Assembly (NCBI RefSeq): GCF_040364665.1
Contig: NZ_BAABWX010000007.1
Span: forward strand, 26,637-90,636
Direction: 5' to 3'
DNA length: 64,000 nucleotides
Origin: Cognatishimia sp. WU-CL00825
Lineage (GTDB): Bacteria; Pseudomonadota; Alphaproteobacteria; Rhodobacterales; Rhodobacteraceae
Shown: in pieces, positions 33,551 to 42,802 of the stretch
Layout of the letters: each line of letters starts with the position of its first letter
How positions within the stretch are numbered: position 1 is the stretch's first letter
Notes under the pieces: generated by a model
The model's input: only the letters and a program-made list of their open reading frames with translations
What the model was told of the DNA's origin: nothing
The model's database searches: none
Position numbers and translations under genes: made by a program

Positions 33551-34576
33551 ATGAACCTAAAACAGCTGTCAGAATTATTGGGTTTATCTCAGACCACCGT
33601 TAGTCGGGCGCTGAATGGGTACCCCGAGGTGAATCAAAAGACCCGTATGCGGGTGCAGGAAGCCGCACGCACACATGGATACCGCCCAAATACCCGAGCC
33701 AAAGGGCTTGCCACGGGCCGATCCATGGCCGTTGGGCATGTCATCCCGATCTCGTCAAATCATGAAATGGTGAACCCGGTTTTTGGCGATTTTATCGCCG
33801 GAGCGGGGGAGACTTATTCCAAAAGTGGCTATGACATGGTGCTGTCGGTAGTGCCGGATGGGGACGAGGAAAAGGCCTATCGAGACTTGCATAAGCGCAA
33901 AACTGTGGATGGGGTGATTGTGCATGGTCCTCATATGCAGGATTTTCGTATTCCACTTTTACGCGAGTTGAATATGCCGTTTGTTGTGCATGGTCGGGCA
34001 TCGGAAGTGACAGAGCCTTATAGCTGGCTTGATGTGAATAACTTCTCGGCGTTTCGGCGCGCGGCCTCGTTTTTGATGGACCTGGGGCATCGGCGCATCG
34101 CGCTGATTAACGGTCTGGAGGATATGGATTTTGCCTTTCGGCGCCGCAAAGCGCTAGAGGAAGTCTTGCTCGACAGGGGCGAGCCTTTGCGGGCGGACTT
34201 GATGCGTAGTGGCGAGATGACCGAGGCGCTGGGCTATACGTCGTTGCGTGAAATGCTAGCATTGCCCAATCCGCCAACCGCGATCTTAACTTCATCGATG
34301 ATCACCGCAATCGGGGTGCGTCGCGCTATCGAAGAAGCGGGTCTGAAGATGGGCCGAGATGTGTCTGTGATCACCCATGATGATGACCTGAGCTATTTGA
34401 ATAATGGCAAAGATGAACCACTGTTCACGGCAACTCGGTCGTCTGTGCGCGAGGCGGGTCGTCAATCTGCAAAGCTTTTGCTGGACCAAATCGCTTCGCC
34501 AACACAAGAGCCTGTCTCGGTGTTGCTGGAAGCAGATTTGATTGTTGGGAAATCAACCGGTCCGGCCCCAAACTAA
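33551..34576 (+). CDS. aglR: LacI-family regulator of the alpha-glucoside operon
   Basis: This is a probable repressor of agl genes, 341 residues. I start it at 33551 because the LacI helix-turn-helix begins there (MNLKQLSELLGLSQTTVSRALNG) behind a GAGG site; the open frame runs 20 codons further up, across the operator. A hinge and a periplasmic-binding-protein-like effector domain (about residues 60-335) follow. It is divergent from aglE and begins a plus-strand run with the beta-glucosidase and glucokinase genes, nine bases apart. Confidence 0.9.
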   Translation: MNLKQLSELLGLSQTTVSRALNGYPEVNQKTRMRVQEAARTHGYRPNTRAKGLATGRSMAVGHVIPISSNHEMVNPVFGDFIAGAGETYSKSGYDMVLSVVPDGDEEKAYRDLHKRKTVDGVIVHGPHMQDFRIPLLRELNMPFVVHGRASEVTEPYSWLDVNNFSAFRRAASFLMDLGHRRIALINGLEDMDFAFRRRKALEEVLLDRGEPLRADLMRSGEMTEALGYTSLREMLALPNPPTAILTSSMITAIGVRRAIEEAGLKMGRDVSVITHDDDLSYLNNGKDEPLFTATRSSVREAGRQSAKLLLDQIASPTQEPVSVLLEADLIVGKSTGPAPN

Positions 34577-34585
34577 GGATACCCA

Positions 34586-35908
34586 ATGCAGTTCAAACGC
34601 AGTGACTTTCCCCAGGATTTTATTTTTGGGGCCGCAACGTCTTCTTATCAGATCGAAGGCCATCAATTTGGCGGGGCTGGGCAAACCCATTGGGATAGTT
34701 TCGCGGCAACCCCCGGCAATGTGGTGCGGGCAGAAAACGGAGCCTTGGGCTGCGACCACTATCATCGGTTTGAGGAGGATTTTGACCTTTTGGCCGCCGC
34801 TGGATTTGATGCCTATCGGTTTTCAACCAGCTGGGCGCGGGTGTTGCCCGACGGGCGCGGGACACCCAACCAAGCAGGTTTGGATTTTTATGACCGGTTG
34901 GTGGACGCGATGCTAGAGCGTGAGTTGAAGCCTTGTGCGACCCTGTATCATTGGGAATTGCCGCAGGCGCTGGCGGATCAGGGTGGCTGGCGTAACCGCG
35001 ATATTGCCAAATGGTTTGGCGATTACGCCGAAATCATTATGGGGCGGATCGGCGACCGGGTGTTTAGCGCAGCACCTATCAATGAACCTTGGTGTGTGGG
35101 CTGGCTGAGCCATTTCTTGGGGCACCATGCGCCGGGACTGCGTGACATTCGCGCCACTGCGCGCGCTATGCACCATGTGTTGCTGGCGCATGGGACCTCT
35201 ATCGAAGTGATGCGGGGCTTGGGCATGAAAAACCTGGGGGGCGTGTTTAACTTTGAATGGGCCACGCCGGTTGATGGGAGTGAGGCGGCCCGAGATGCGG
35301 CCGCGCTTTATGATGGGTATTACAACCGCTTTTTCCTCGATGGCGTTTTTAAAGGGCGTTATCCAGAAAATGTGCTGCAAGGACTGGGCCCGCATCTGCC
35401 TGAGAACTATCAGGATGATTTTGTCACCATTCAGCAGCCCTTGGATTGGGTTGGGTTGAATTATTATACCCGTAAAGTCATCGCACCAAACGATGGCCCT
35501 TGGCCAAGCCACGATGAGGTCGACGGCCCCCTGCCCAAAACCCAAATGGGCTGGGAGATTTACCCCCAAGGCCTGTATGATTTCTTAAAGCGCACCCAGG
35601 CGGAATACACGGGCGATTTGCCCCTGTTTGTGACAGAAAATGGTATGGCCAATGCAGATGTTCTGAAGGATGGACATGTGCAGGATACTGCGCGAATCGA
35701 TTACTTGAACCAGCATGTGGCCGCTGCGCAAAAGGCTATGCAAGAGGGCGTTCCGTTAAGCGGTTACATGGTTTGGTCGCTTTTGGACAACTATGAATGG
35801 GCCCTTGGCTATGAAAAACGCTTTGGTTTGGTGCATGTTGACTTCGAAACACTGGATCGCACGCCAAAAGAGTCTTATAGCGCATTAAAGATAGCGCTAA
35901 CATCGTAA
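34586..35908 (+). CDS. bglA: Beta-glucosidase, GH1 family
   Basis: This enzyme hydrolyses beta-glucosides in the cytoplasm; 440 residues, normal for GH1. The N-terminal signature FIFGAATSSYQIEG is at about residues 12-25. The acid/base is Glu167 in INEPW and the nucleophile Glu351 in TENG. No signal peptide is present. It follows aglR by nine bases and is followed by glk, so the unit couples regulation, cleavage and phosphorylation of glucose. Its last codons contain a GCGCTAACAT motif that may serve glk. Confidence 0.93.
   Translation: MQFKRSDFPQDFIFGAATSSYQIEGHQFGGAGQTHWDSFAATPGNVVRAENGALGCDHYHRFEEDFDLLAAAGFDAYRFSTSWARVLPDGRGTPNQAGLDFYDRLVDAMLERELKPCATLYHWELPQALADQGGWRNRDIAKWFGDYAEIIMGRIGDRVFSAAPINEPWCVGWLSHFLGHHAPGLRDIRATARAMHHVLLAHGTSIEVMRGLGMKNLGGVFNFEWATPVDGSEAARDAAALYDGYYNRFFLDGVFKGRYPENVLQGLGPHLPENYQDDFVTIQQPLDWVGLNYYTRKVIAPNDGPWPSHDEVDGPLPKTQMGWEIYPQGLYDFLKRTQAEYTGDLPLFVTENGMANADVLKDGHVQDTARIDYLNQHVAAAQKAMQEGVPLSGYMVWSLLDNYEWALGYEKRFGLVHVDFETLDRTPKESYSALKIALTS
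35890..35903. promoter_or_regulatory. GATAGCGCTAACAT motif upstream of glk
   Basis: This 14-mer lies at the 3' end of the beta-glucosidase gene, 26 bases before the glk start. It differs in one base from the copy upstream of aglE and resembles sites upstream of pckA. It looks like an operator of a LacI-type central-carbon regulator such as CceR, from memory of that motif. Confidence 0.4.
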
Positions 35909-35928
35909 GAGAACTTTTTGGGGGTTTC

Positions 35929-36873
35929 ATGGCTGGATTGTTATTGGTTGCTGACATTGGCGGCACAAATACACGTGTGGGGCTCGCGGATGATAGCGGA
36001 TTGATCGACGGATCAACACGGCGCTATCGCAATGCCGAGACCGATAGTTTTGAAGCCGCCCTTGATGCTTATGTGACAGAAATGGCCCCCGGGCCGCTGG
36101 ACGGGGTCTGCGCCGGTGCGGCAGGTCCAGTAACCGACGGCATTGGCCGCATGACCAACCTAAGCTGGGAAATTGACCCCAAGCCGATGCGCGATGTGAC
36201 AGGCGCTGCAGTGGCGGATGTGATCAACGATCTACAGGCACAGGGCTATGCGTTGGATGACTTAACGGCTGATACGACGCGCCCAGTTGTGCAAGTTGCG
36301 GCCCCCAAGGTCGGGCCACGTTTGGTGGTTGGGTTGGGAACGGGGTTCAATATCGTGCCTGTTCATCGATATGGTCAAGATCTGGTGGTGCCATCTTGCG
36401 AAGGGGGGCACGCAACACTGCCCTATCGCAAGGATCAGGCGGAGTTGTGTGATTGGTTGAGCGCCAACAGAGGCTATGCGTCTATTGAAGTGGCCTTGGC
36501 GGGGCAAGGCATCGAGAACATCTATGAGTTCCACAGCGGGGAAAAACGCGCGGCCAGCGATATCATGATGGCTTTGGATGCCGGAGACCCCAAGGCGCAA
36601 GCAACTCTGAAAGATTACGTTGCACTTTTGGGATGCGTTGTTGGCGATTATGCTTTGTCGCATCTGCCGTTTGGCGGCATTTATTTGACCGGAGGCGTTG
36701 CGCGGGCTGTGACGCCGCATTTGGCGCAATATGGATTTGCCGAGATCAAAGCGCAAAAGGGCCGGTTTTCAGAGCTTGCCGGATCAATCAATGTGACGTT
36801 GATCGAGGATGATTTTGCTGCGCTCAAAGGCTGCGCGCGCCATCTGCGCCAACTGCACGCATCCCAATCCTGA
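35929..36873 (+). CDS. glk: Glucokinase
   Basis: This enzyme phosphorylates glucose with ATP to glucose 6-phosphate; 314 residues. It is the bacterial Glk type (not ROK): N-terminal phosphate loop ADIGGTNTRVGLA (residues 8-20), NDLQAQGYAL, GLGTGFNI and the catalytic-region CEGGHATLP. A GGGGG ribosome site lies just upstream. It completes the path from alpha- and beta-glucosides to the central pathways together with aglA and bglA. Confidence 0.94.
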   Translation: MAGLLLVADIGGTNTRVGLADDSGLIDGSTRRYRNAETDSFEAALDAYVTEMAPGPLDGVCAGAAGPVTDGIGRMTNLSWEIDPKPMRDVTGAAVADVINDLQAQGYALDDLTADTTRPVVQVAAPKVGPRLVVGLGTGFNIVPVHRYGQDLVVPSCEGGHATLPYRKDQAELCDWLSANRGYASIEVALAGQGIENIYEFHSGEKRAASDIMMALDAGDPKAQATLKDYVALLGCVVGDYALSHLPFGGIYLTGGVARAVTPHLAQYGFAEIKAQKGRFSELAGSINVTLIEDDFAALKGCARHLRQLHASQS

Positions 36874-36968
36874 GCCGCGCTGCGCCAATTGCAATCTGGC
36901 TCTATTGCTAGGATACTGTTTGGCAATTGGGGTTTAGGGCAAGCTTGCAATTTGTTGGCTTGAACAGC

Positions 36969-37739
36969 ATGCAAATGAAATTGGATTGGTCTCCGCTACA
37001 GGTCGAGCTTCAGCGCTGGCGGAAAGACGGGCTGACTCTGCCGGTGTGGTGGCGTGACGATGATGCAACCGACCCCAGCGCCGCTCTGGACAGGTTGATA
37101 AATCTTTCATCCGAGGTGTCGATGCCGGTGCATTTGGCGGTGATCCCGCGCAATGCGACCCAGGCGTTGGCCAAGACAATTGCAGATACCGCGCAGTTGC
37201 ATCCTGTGGTGCATGGTTGGTCACATACAAACTTTCAGCCGTCCGAAGGGCCAAAGTCAGAATTTGGTGATGCACGTGCGCTGGATCTGCGGTGCGAAGA
37301 AGCCGCCGAGGGCTTGCGTCGGTTAACCGTTTTATGCGGCGACCAATTGGTTGCGATGTTTGTGCCTCCGTGGAACCGTGTTGATTTGGATTTGGTCGAA
37401 AAGCTTCCAGCGCTGGGCTATCAGTCTTTATCAACCAGCCATCCAAAGACCGACGCGTTACTGGTGCACGGATTGCGACAGATCAACACCCATATTGATC
37501 CGTTGTATTGGCGGCCGTCCAAAAACCTGTCTGATCCTCAGGCGATCATTGAGAAAGCGGTGCGCTTGTTGAAAAAACGGCGTCAGGGCAAGTCTGACAA
37601 TACGGAACCCTTTGGGCTTTTGACCCACCATATGGCGCATTTTCCAGAGGTTTGGGAGTTTTGTCGTCAGTTCTGGATGGAATTTAACGATGGTCCCGTA
37701 GAGATTTTTCAGCACCCTAAGGGCCAAATAGGCGTTTGA
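36969..37739 (+). CDS. Polysaccharide-deacetylase-like protein
   Basis: This is a 256-residue protein related to the polysaccharide deacetylase/NodB fold: VWWRDDDATDPS near residue 22 resembles the metal and catalytic Asp block, and HPVVHGWSHTNF near residue 80 the HxxxH metal motif. FVPPWNR follows in the middle. There is no signal peptide, so it would act in the cytoplasm, unusual for cell-wall deacetylases. I chose the ATG at 36969; a second ATG two codons later is possible. An 8-bp inverted repeat (CCAATTGC, 36885-36930) lies in the leader. The substrate is unknown. Confidence 0.65.
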   Translation: MQMKLDWSPLQVELQRWRKDGLTLPVWWRDDDATDPSAALDRLINLSSEVSMPVHLAVIPRNATQALAKTIADTAQLHPVVHGWSHTNFQPSEGPKSEFGDARALDLRCEEAAEGLRRLTVLCGDQLVAMFVPPWNRVDLDLVEKLPALGYQSLSTSHPKTDALLVHGLRQINTHIDPLYWRPSKNLSDPQAIIEKAVRLLKKRRQGKSDNTEPFGLLTHHMAHFPEVWEFCRQFWMEFNDGPVEIFQHPKGQIGV

Positions 37740-37777
37740 TGCTTGCCACAATCGATGTGGCTTCTTAACAGTGACAC

Positions 37778-38389
37778 ATGCCAGCAACGACCAAGATTAC
37801 CATTTCTGATCAGATCACCCATGCCCTGACCGAGCAAATTTTGCGCGGCGAATTGGTGGCGGATGAGAAGCTGCGTCAGGATCATATCGCCAAGTCGTTT
37901 AACACCAGTCATGTGCCGGTGCGTGAGGCCTTGCAGCGTCTGGTCGCGCATGGGTTGGCGGTGAGCCTGCCGCGGCGCGGCGTGCGCGTTGCGCCGTTTG
38001 ATCCTGCGGATATGCAGGAAATTCGCGTCATGCGACTGGCGCTCGAGCCGGTGGCTCTGCGCCATTCTATATTGCATCTGACCAACGACCAACGCCAAGA
38101 AGCCGATGCCGCAAGGCTGGCCTGTGATACCGCGAAAGATATAGTCAGCTGGGAACGCGAAAACCGTCGGTTTCATTTTGCCATATTAGCGGCCTGTGGA
38201 ATGCCCAGGTTGTTGTCTGAGGTTGCTGACTTGCAACTGCTAAGCGCGCGGCATTTGTTGGCCTCTTATTCAAAAAACTGGGTCGAACGCACAGACCGTG
38301 ATCATCGGGCGATTATGTTGGCGATCAATAAGCGCGATATCGACGCTGCGGTCTCTGTCCTGCAGCGACATTTGTCTAGGCTTGCCTAG
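37778..38389 (+). CDS. bioR: GntR-family regulator, probable biotin repressor BioR
   Basis: This is a 203-residue FCD-subfamily GntR protein. A winged helix (about residues 10-72; LRQDHIAKSFNTSHVPVREALQRL) is followed by an all-helical FCD effector domain. The gene is convergent with bioC and overlaps it by four bases. In several alphaproteobacteria biotin genes are repressed by BioR, a protein of this class that binds TTATCTATAA, and such boxes lie upstream of bioB here. The identity is inferred from context; no BioR box precedes the gene itself. Confidence 0.65.
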   Translation: MPATTKITISDQITHALTEQILRGELVADEKLRQDHIAKSFNTSHVPVREALQRLVAHGLAVSLPRRGVRVAPFDPADMQEIRVMRLALEPVALRHSILHLTNDQRQEADAARLACDTAKDIVSWERENRRFHFAILAACGMPRLLSEVADLQLLSARHLLASYSKNWVERTDRDHRAIMLAINKRDIDAAVSVLQRHLSRLA

Positions 38390-39150
38390 GTTTTCTGCGC
38401 CACAATCCAAACGGGATCATAGGTAAGTGGCAGGCCTCTTGGTGTGCCAAATCGTTGGCGATACTGCGTTTCAAAGCCCTTTAGCGCCGTTTGGGTCCAT
38501 GCTTTGCTGGCAGCTCCGTTCACGCCGGTTTCGCGCAGATGTTTGAGCAAGGCCAAGGCATTCGGAAACCACGCAACGCGCCGCGCTTGTGACAGATGTT
38601 TGATCTTTAAGTCGCTTGGCAACATCGCCCGCCAGTGTTCAGCGTCAACATAGCTAGGGGCGGCGGCCTCTGATCCGAGAGCGCGCAATTCATGAAACTG
38701 CGAGGTGCCAAAGCCGCTGAGCGCCAACCAACCACCGGGCACAAGCGCCTGCGACAAGTGACTCAATGTGGCTGGAATGTCGTCGAGCCATTGCACAGTG
38801 CTGGCGGAACACACGAGATCCAGCGCCATAGGCAGTTGCAGCGTTTCGATGGGGCCGGGTACAAAATGGTCTTTGGCACCCGCAAAGGCGGCACATTCTG
38901 GCACCAAATCATTCAGCGTCAGTGACTGAAACGTAAAATTGCGGCGCAAGTGCTGGGTGAGATGCCCGGTGCCGCAGCCAAATTCCAACGCATTGGCAAA
39001 AGACTTTGGCGCGCCAGCCTGCACCAATTGCAAAGCCAATCGTGCGGCGATGTCAGCCTGATGTGTGGCGCTGCTGTGGTAGCTGGCAAGGCCTCTGCGA
39101 AAGCTTTGTTGCACACGATCGTGGGGTGGGGCAGGTGTTAGGTCTTTCAT
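38386..39150 (-). CDS. bioC: Malonyl-ACP O-methyltransferase BioC
   Basis: BioC methylates malonyl-ACP so that the fatty-acid pathway can build the pimeloyl chain of biotin. The start at 39150 (MKDLTPAPP) overlaps the bioG stop as ATGA and has GAGG upstream; it gives 254 residues. The SAM motif I is EFGCGTG near residues 55-61, with a class I methyltransferase fold after it and the N-terminal RVQQSFRRGLASYHSSA segment typical of BioC. It is the last gene of the bio operon and pairs functionally with BioG. Confidence 0.87.
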   Translation of the reverse strand: MKDLTPAPPHDRVQQSFRRGLASYHSSATHQADIAARLALQLVQAGAPKSFANALEFGCGTGHLTQHLRRNFTFQSLTLNDLVPECAAFAGAKDHFVPGPIETLQLPMALDLVCSASTVQWLDDIPATLSHLSQALVPGGWLALSGFGTSQFHELRALGSEAAAPSYVDAEHWRAMLPSDLKIKHLSQARRVAWFPNALALLKHLRETGVNGAASKAWTQTALKGFETQYRQRFGTPRGLPLTYDPVWIVAQKT

Positions 39151-39770
39151 GTACAGACCTCGGTCCAGGTTTGCCACTGTGCGAATGGCACATGGGGGGC
39201 CTCAATCAAGCGTATTTTGCTGGTGTGTTCACCCCATGCGCGGCGCAGATTGGCAATCGGGAATATGCGATCCTGCGCGCTGATAAAAATGCGATCAAAG
39301 GCCGGGTCTGGTGCCGGCCCGCGCTGTTTCACTGCGGCAAGCTCTGCCTGGCGTGCCATCAGATCAATGTCTTGATGGGGCTGCGCTGCGTTATAGCAAT
39401 GGGTTCGAAACTCTTGATAGCTTGCCGCAGAAAGCCCGTCGTGGGTTTTGTCAAACACCAGAGGCGGAATGCCGCGTTTGCGATCTACCGGATGCAGGCT
39501 GCCGCTAATGGCAATCTTGCGTGTGAACTCTGTGGGGAACTGTGCCTGCCAATGACCAAAGCATGCAACACCCAGCGAAAAGGCGACGAGGGTTTTATGC
39601 GTGTAGCCAGACAGGTCAGGCAGCGCGGAAAAGGTGCGAAAATCCTGCACAAAAAGCAGGTCAGCATCGCCGGAAAGATGCAAGAACGGCTTTTCGCCAA
39701 GGGCCCAGCCGCCGAAAATAACGATCAGCGTCTCTGCTTTGTTATTCTTAAGCCAGCTGGTCTGCATCAT
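39147..39770 (-). CDS. bioG: Pimeloyl-ACP methyl ester esterase BioG (DUF452)
   Basis: BioG removes the methyl group added by BioC, releasing pimeloyl-ACP for BioF. The 207-residue protein is an alpha/beta hydrolase of the DUF452 type. The nucleophile is probably Ser65 in VAFSLGV, preceded by the IFGGWALG oxyanion segment at 18-25. BioG replaces BioH in many bacteria and, as here, often lies in the operon. Both ends overlap their neighbours by four bases. Confidence 0.87.
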   Translation of the reverse strand: MMQTSWLKNNKAETLIVIFGGWALGEKPFLHLSGDADLLFVQDFRTFSALPDLSGYTHKTLVAFSLGVACFGHWQAQFPTEFTRKIAISGSLHPVDRKRGIPPLVFDKTHDGLSAASYQEFRTHCYNAAQPHQDIDLMARQAELAAVKQRGPAPDPAFDRIFISAQDRIFPIANLRRAWGEHTSKIRLIEAPHVPFAQWQTWTEVCT

Positions 39771-41050
39771 AACTCCTGCGCCAACCGCAGCATGGCGGCG
39801 GTGATCTGGCTTAGCTCGTCTGCGTCACAAATGAACGGAGGCATGGTGTAAATATTATGGCCAAAGGGGCGCAGGTAGACGCCGGTTTCTTTGGCAAGCG
39901 CATGGGCGGCGTCAGCACTGACTTTGTGCTGCATTTCGATCACGCCAATGGCCCCAAGCACGCGCACATCGACCACGCCAGGAAAAGATTTGGCCGGGGC
40001 CAGCTCGGTTTCCAATTGCTGTTGGATGCGTTGGGTTTGCGCGGCCCAGTTGTTTTCCGCTAGCAGATCAAGGGAGGCCTTAGCAGCAGCGCAGGCAAGT
40101 GGGTTGGCCATATAGGTTGGCCCATGCATGAAGATACCGGGATTGCCATCGCCAATACCCTGCGCCACGCGGCCGTTGGTCATTGTGCAGGCAAAACTGA
40201 TATGACCGCCGGTCAGGGCTTTGCCCAAACATAAGATATCAGGTTCGACTTGGGTGAAATCTGTGGCAAACAGCTTGCCTGTGCGGCCAAAGCCTGTGGC
40301 GATTTCATCAAAGATCATCAACACGCCGTAAGCATCACATAAGGCCCGCGCGCCATCCAGATATTTTGGGTGGTAGAAATACATGCCACCGGTACCCTGA
40401 ACCACAGGCTCCAGTATGAAACCGGCGATGGTTGCATGATGGGCTTTGAGCACCGCCTCCAATTCCGCAAGCCCGTTTTTCTGCGGATCTTCATCCCAGT
40501 TAGCCCTAAGGGTGATCGGCGGTTTGGGCACAAAATGCTGAACGCTGACGGCACCCTGAAACAGATGGTGCATGCCGGTGTCTGGGTCACAGACGCTCAT
40601 CGCCTTCCAAGTGTCGCCATGATAGCCGCTGCGAATTGTGACAAATTGGCTGCGGGCTGGCTGGCCAATGGCATGTTGATATTGCACCGCCATTTTCATC
40701 GCAACCTCAACCGCAACAGAGCCGCTGTCACAATAAAAGATCCGCTGTAAAGAGGCGGGGGTCATCGACAAGAGCTTTTGACCCAGCTCGATCGCTGGAT
40801 CATGGGTCAGCCCGCCAAACATCACATGGGGCAGCTTATCAAGCTGGGCGTGGATCGCTGCGGTGATGCGGGGGTTACGGTGGCCATGCAACATGCACCA
40901 CCAGCTGGACATGCCGTCGATCAGCGGGGTGCCGTCGTCCAGAATGATCTTGGCACCCTCAGCTTCGGACACACGGAATGTCGGGCCGGGCTGGGTGACA
41001 TTGGTATAGGGGTGCCACAGGTGCTGTTGGTCAAACTCTAGCGGTGTCAT
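39767..41050 (-). CDS. bioA: Adenosylmethionine--8-amino-7-oxononanoate aminotransferase BioA
   Basis: BioA makes 7,8-diaminopelargonate using S-adenosylmethionine as amino donor; 427 residues. Class III aminotransferase features are HLWHPYTN at the N-terminus, DGMSSWWCMLHGH, FCDSGSVAVEVAMKM and the PLP lysine in LCLGKALTGGH. The opening HLWHPYT and the Trp pair are specific to BioA within class III. It overlaps bioD upstream (ATGA) and bioG downstream. Confidence 0.96.
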   Translation of the reverse strand: MTPLEFDQQHLWHPYTNVTQPGPTFRVSEAEGAKIILDDGTPLIDGMSSWWCMLHGHRNPRITAAIHAQLDKLPHVMFGGLTHDPAIELGQKLLSMTPASLQRIFYCDSGSVAVEVAMKMAVQYQHAIGQPARSQFVTIRSGYHGDTWKAMSVCDPDTGMHHLFQGAVSVQHFVPKPPITLRANWDEDPQKNGLAELEAVLKAHHATIAGFILEPVVQGTGGMYFYHPKYLDGARALCDAYGVLMIFDEIATGFGRTGKLFATDFTQVEPDILCLGKALTGGHISFACTMTNGRVAQGIGDGNPGIFMHGPTYMANPLACAAAKASLDLLAENNWAAQTQRIQQQLETELAPAKSFPGVVDVRVLGAIGVIEMQHKVSADAAHALAKETGVYLRPFGHNIYTMPPFICDADELSQITAAMLRLAQEL

Positions 41051-41670
41051 GTCATCGCCTGTTGAATGGTTTGCACATCAATGTCGTCAAAGGCCTTGTG
41101 CAGGCTGGCAGCGCTCAATGGATTCAGACGCGGCAAGCGGCCCAGATGCGCCACGTCGCCAAAGGCCACAATGGTTTCTTCAACCTCGGGTTCCGCATCG
41201 CCGATAAACACAATACCTGCCACGCTACATCCGGCTGATTGAAGCGCGCGCAGCGACAGGAGGCTGTGGTTGATGGTGCCCAATTGGGTGCGCGCGCATA
41301 AGATCACAGGGGTTTTCCACGCGGCAAACACATCGATAAACAGGGTTTTGCGATTGAGCGGCACCATCAGCCCGCCTGCACCTTCGATCACCAGAGGGCC
41401 TGTGACATTGGGGGGTGTCAGCGCGCCGGGATCGATTTGAAGGTTCTGGGCTTCGGCGGCTAAATGCGGCGACATTGGGAGATTTAGGCGAATGCTCTCG
41501 GGCAAGGTGGGCTGTTGCGACAGGCGCGCCACAATCTGCGTGTCGGTTTCTTCTTCAAGCCCGGCCTGCACCGGTTTCCAATAACACGCGTCCAATGCCC
41601 GTGTCAGCCCGGCTGAAAAGATGGTTTTGCCTATGCCGGTGTCGGTGCCAGTCACAACCATTTTAGTCAT
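41047..41670 (-). CDS. bioD: Dethiobiotin synthetase BioD
   Basis: BioD closes the ureido ring using CO2 and ATP; 207 residues, normal for the family. The P-loop is GTDTGIGKT at residues 7-15, followed by YWKPVQAG and the later EGAGGLMVPL block. Its start lies inside the end of bioF (8-base overlap) and its stop overlaps the bioA start. Confidence 0.95.
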   Translation of the reverse strand: MTKMVVTGTDTGIGKTIFSAGLTRALDACYWKPVQAGLEEETDTQIVARLSQQPTLPESIRLNLPMSPHLAAEAQNLQIDPGALTPPNVTGPLVIEGAGGLMVPLNRKTLFIDVFAAWKTPVILCARTQLGTINHSLLSLRALQSAGCSVAGIVFIGDAEPEVEETIVAFGDVAHLGRLPRLNPLSAASLHKAFDDIDVQTIQQAMT

Positions 41671-42802
41671 AAGTCTGACGCTCCTTTAGGCGGGCAAGGG
41701 TGGTGAACATGTCGGTTATGGTGGCGTCGCTGACATTGCCGGTGATGGAAATGCGCAAGCGCGCGGTGTTGCGTGGTACGGTTGGGGGGCGAATGCCGCG
41801 AATATCATAGCCTTGATCTTGCAAAGCGGTTGCCAGTGCCATCGTGGGAGCGTCTTTACCAATGATAACTGGGATGATTTGGCTTTGCAGATCAGTCAGG
41901 CCACAAAGCCGCGCGGCCTCGGTGTGTGCGTGCCGCAAACGCGCATGCGCGCGGTGCCGCAGATCTGGGTCCTTTGCGAGGCTTTGAAGTGCAGCCCGCA
42001 CCAAGGCAGCATTCAGCGGTGAAGGTGCCGTGGCAAAGATAAAGCTGCGCGCCTTGTTGATCAAAGTTTCGATCAAAACGCTGTGGCCGCAAACCAAAGC
42101 CCCGGACACGCCCAGCCCTTTTCCGCAAGTGTGAAGGGTTAACAGGTTGGGGTTGCTGGAAAATTCATGTGATAACCCAAGTCCGCCCGGCCCATGCAGG
42201 CCAGTGGCATGGGCTTCGTCGGCCACCAGCACACAGTTATATTTTTGCGCAAGGGCCATGAATGCGGCCACCGGGGCAATGTCGCCTTCCATCGAATACA
42301 GCGTTTCGATGGCGATCCATACGCGCCCTGTGTTGTTGGCCTGCCATTCTTTTATGATCAGTTCGGCGGCCAATGGATCATTATGGGCAAAAGGCTGGGA
42401 TTTGGCGCGGCCAAGCCGCATACCATCATGGGCGCTGGCATGTACCAAAGCATCATGCAGGATCAGATCATCATGGCCGGGCAGTGTGGCGAAAATTGCC
42501 ATATTGGCCTGAAAACCGCCCCCCATGAACAGCGCACGTTCGGTGCCAAAGGTCTGCGCAGATTCCGCTTCCAGCAAGCAATGCTCGTCGTCATTTCCCC
42601 GCAACAGCCGTGCGCCACCGGCACCAACGGGCACGCCGCGGTCCAAGGCGCTTTGCGCCGCTTTGCGCAGCCGTTCAGATTGGGCCAGTCCCAAATAGTC
42701 ATTAGAGGCAAAGTCATGCCCCGCGCGTGGCGCGAGGCTGCGGTAGCGCGAGCGCTGTTTGAGAAGCTCTAGCGCGCCCTGATGCCGCAAAAAGGCGGTC
42801 AT
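41663..42802 (-). CDS. bioF: 8-amino-7-oxononanoate synthase BioF
   Basis: BioF condenses pimeloyl-ACP with alanine; 379 residues. This PLP enzyme of the alpha-oxoamine synthase family shows [10 protein letters not shown] near residue 31, VADEAHATG and the lysine in [13 protein letters not shown]. The start overlaps the bioB stop by four bases. Confidence 0.95.
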   Translation of the reverse strand: MTAFLRHQGALELLKQRSRYRSLAPRAGHDFASNDYLGLAQSERLRKAAQSALDRGVPVGAGGARLLRGNDDEHCLLEAESAQTFGTERALFMGGGFQANMAIFATLPGHDDLILHDALVHASAHDGMRLGRAKSQPFAHNDPLAAELIIKEWQANNTGRVWIAIETLYSMEGDIAPVAAFMALAQKYNCVLVADEAHATGLHGPGGLGLSHEFSSNPNLLTLHTCGKGLGVSGALVCGHSVLIETLINKARSFIFATAPSPLNAALVRAALQSLAKDPDLRHRAHARLRHAHTEAARLCGLTDLQSQIIPVIIGKDAPTMALATALQDQGYDIRGIRPPTVPRNTARLRISITGNVSDATITDMFTTLARLKERQTYD

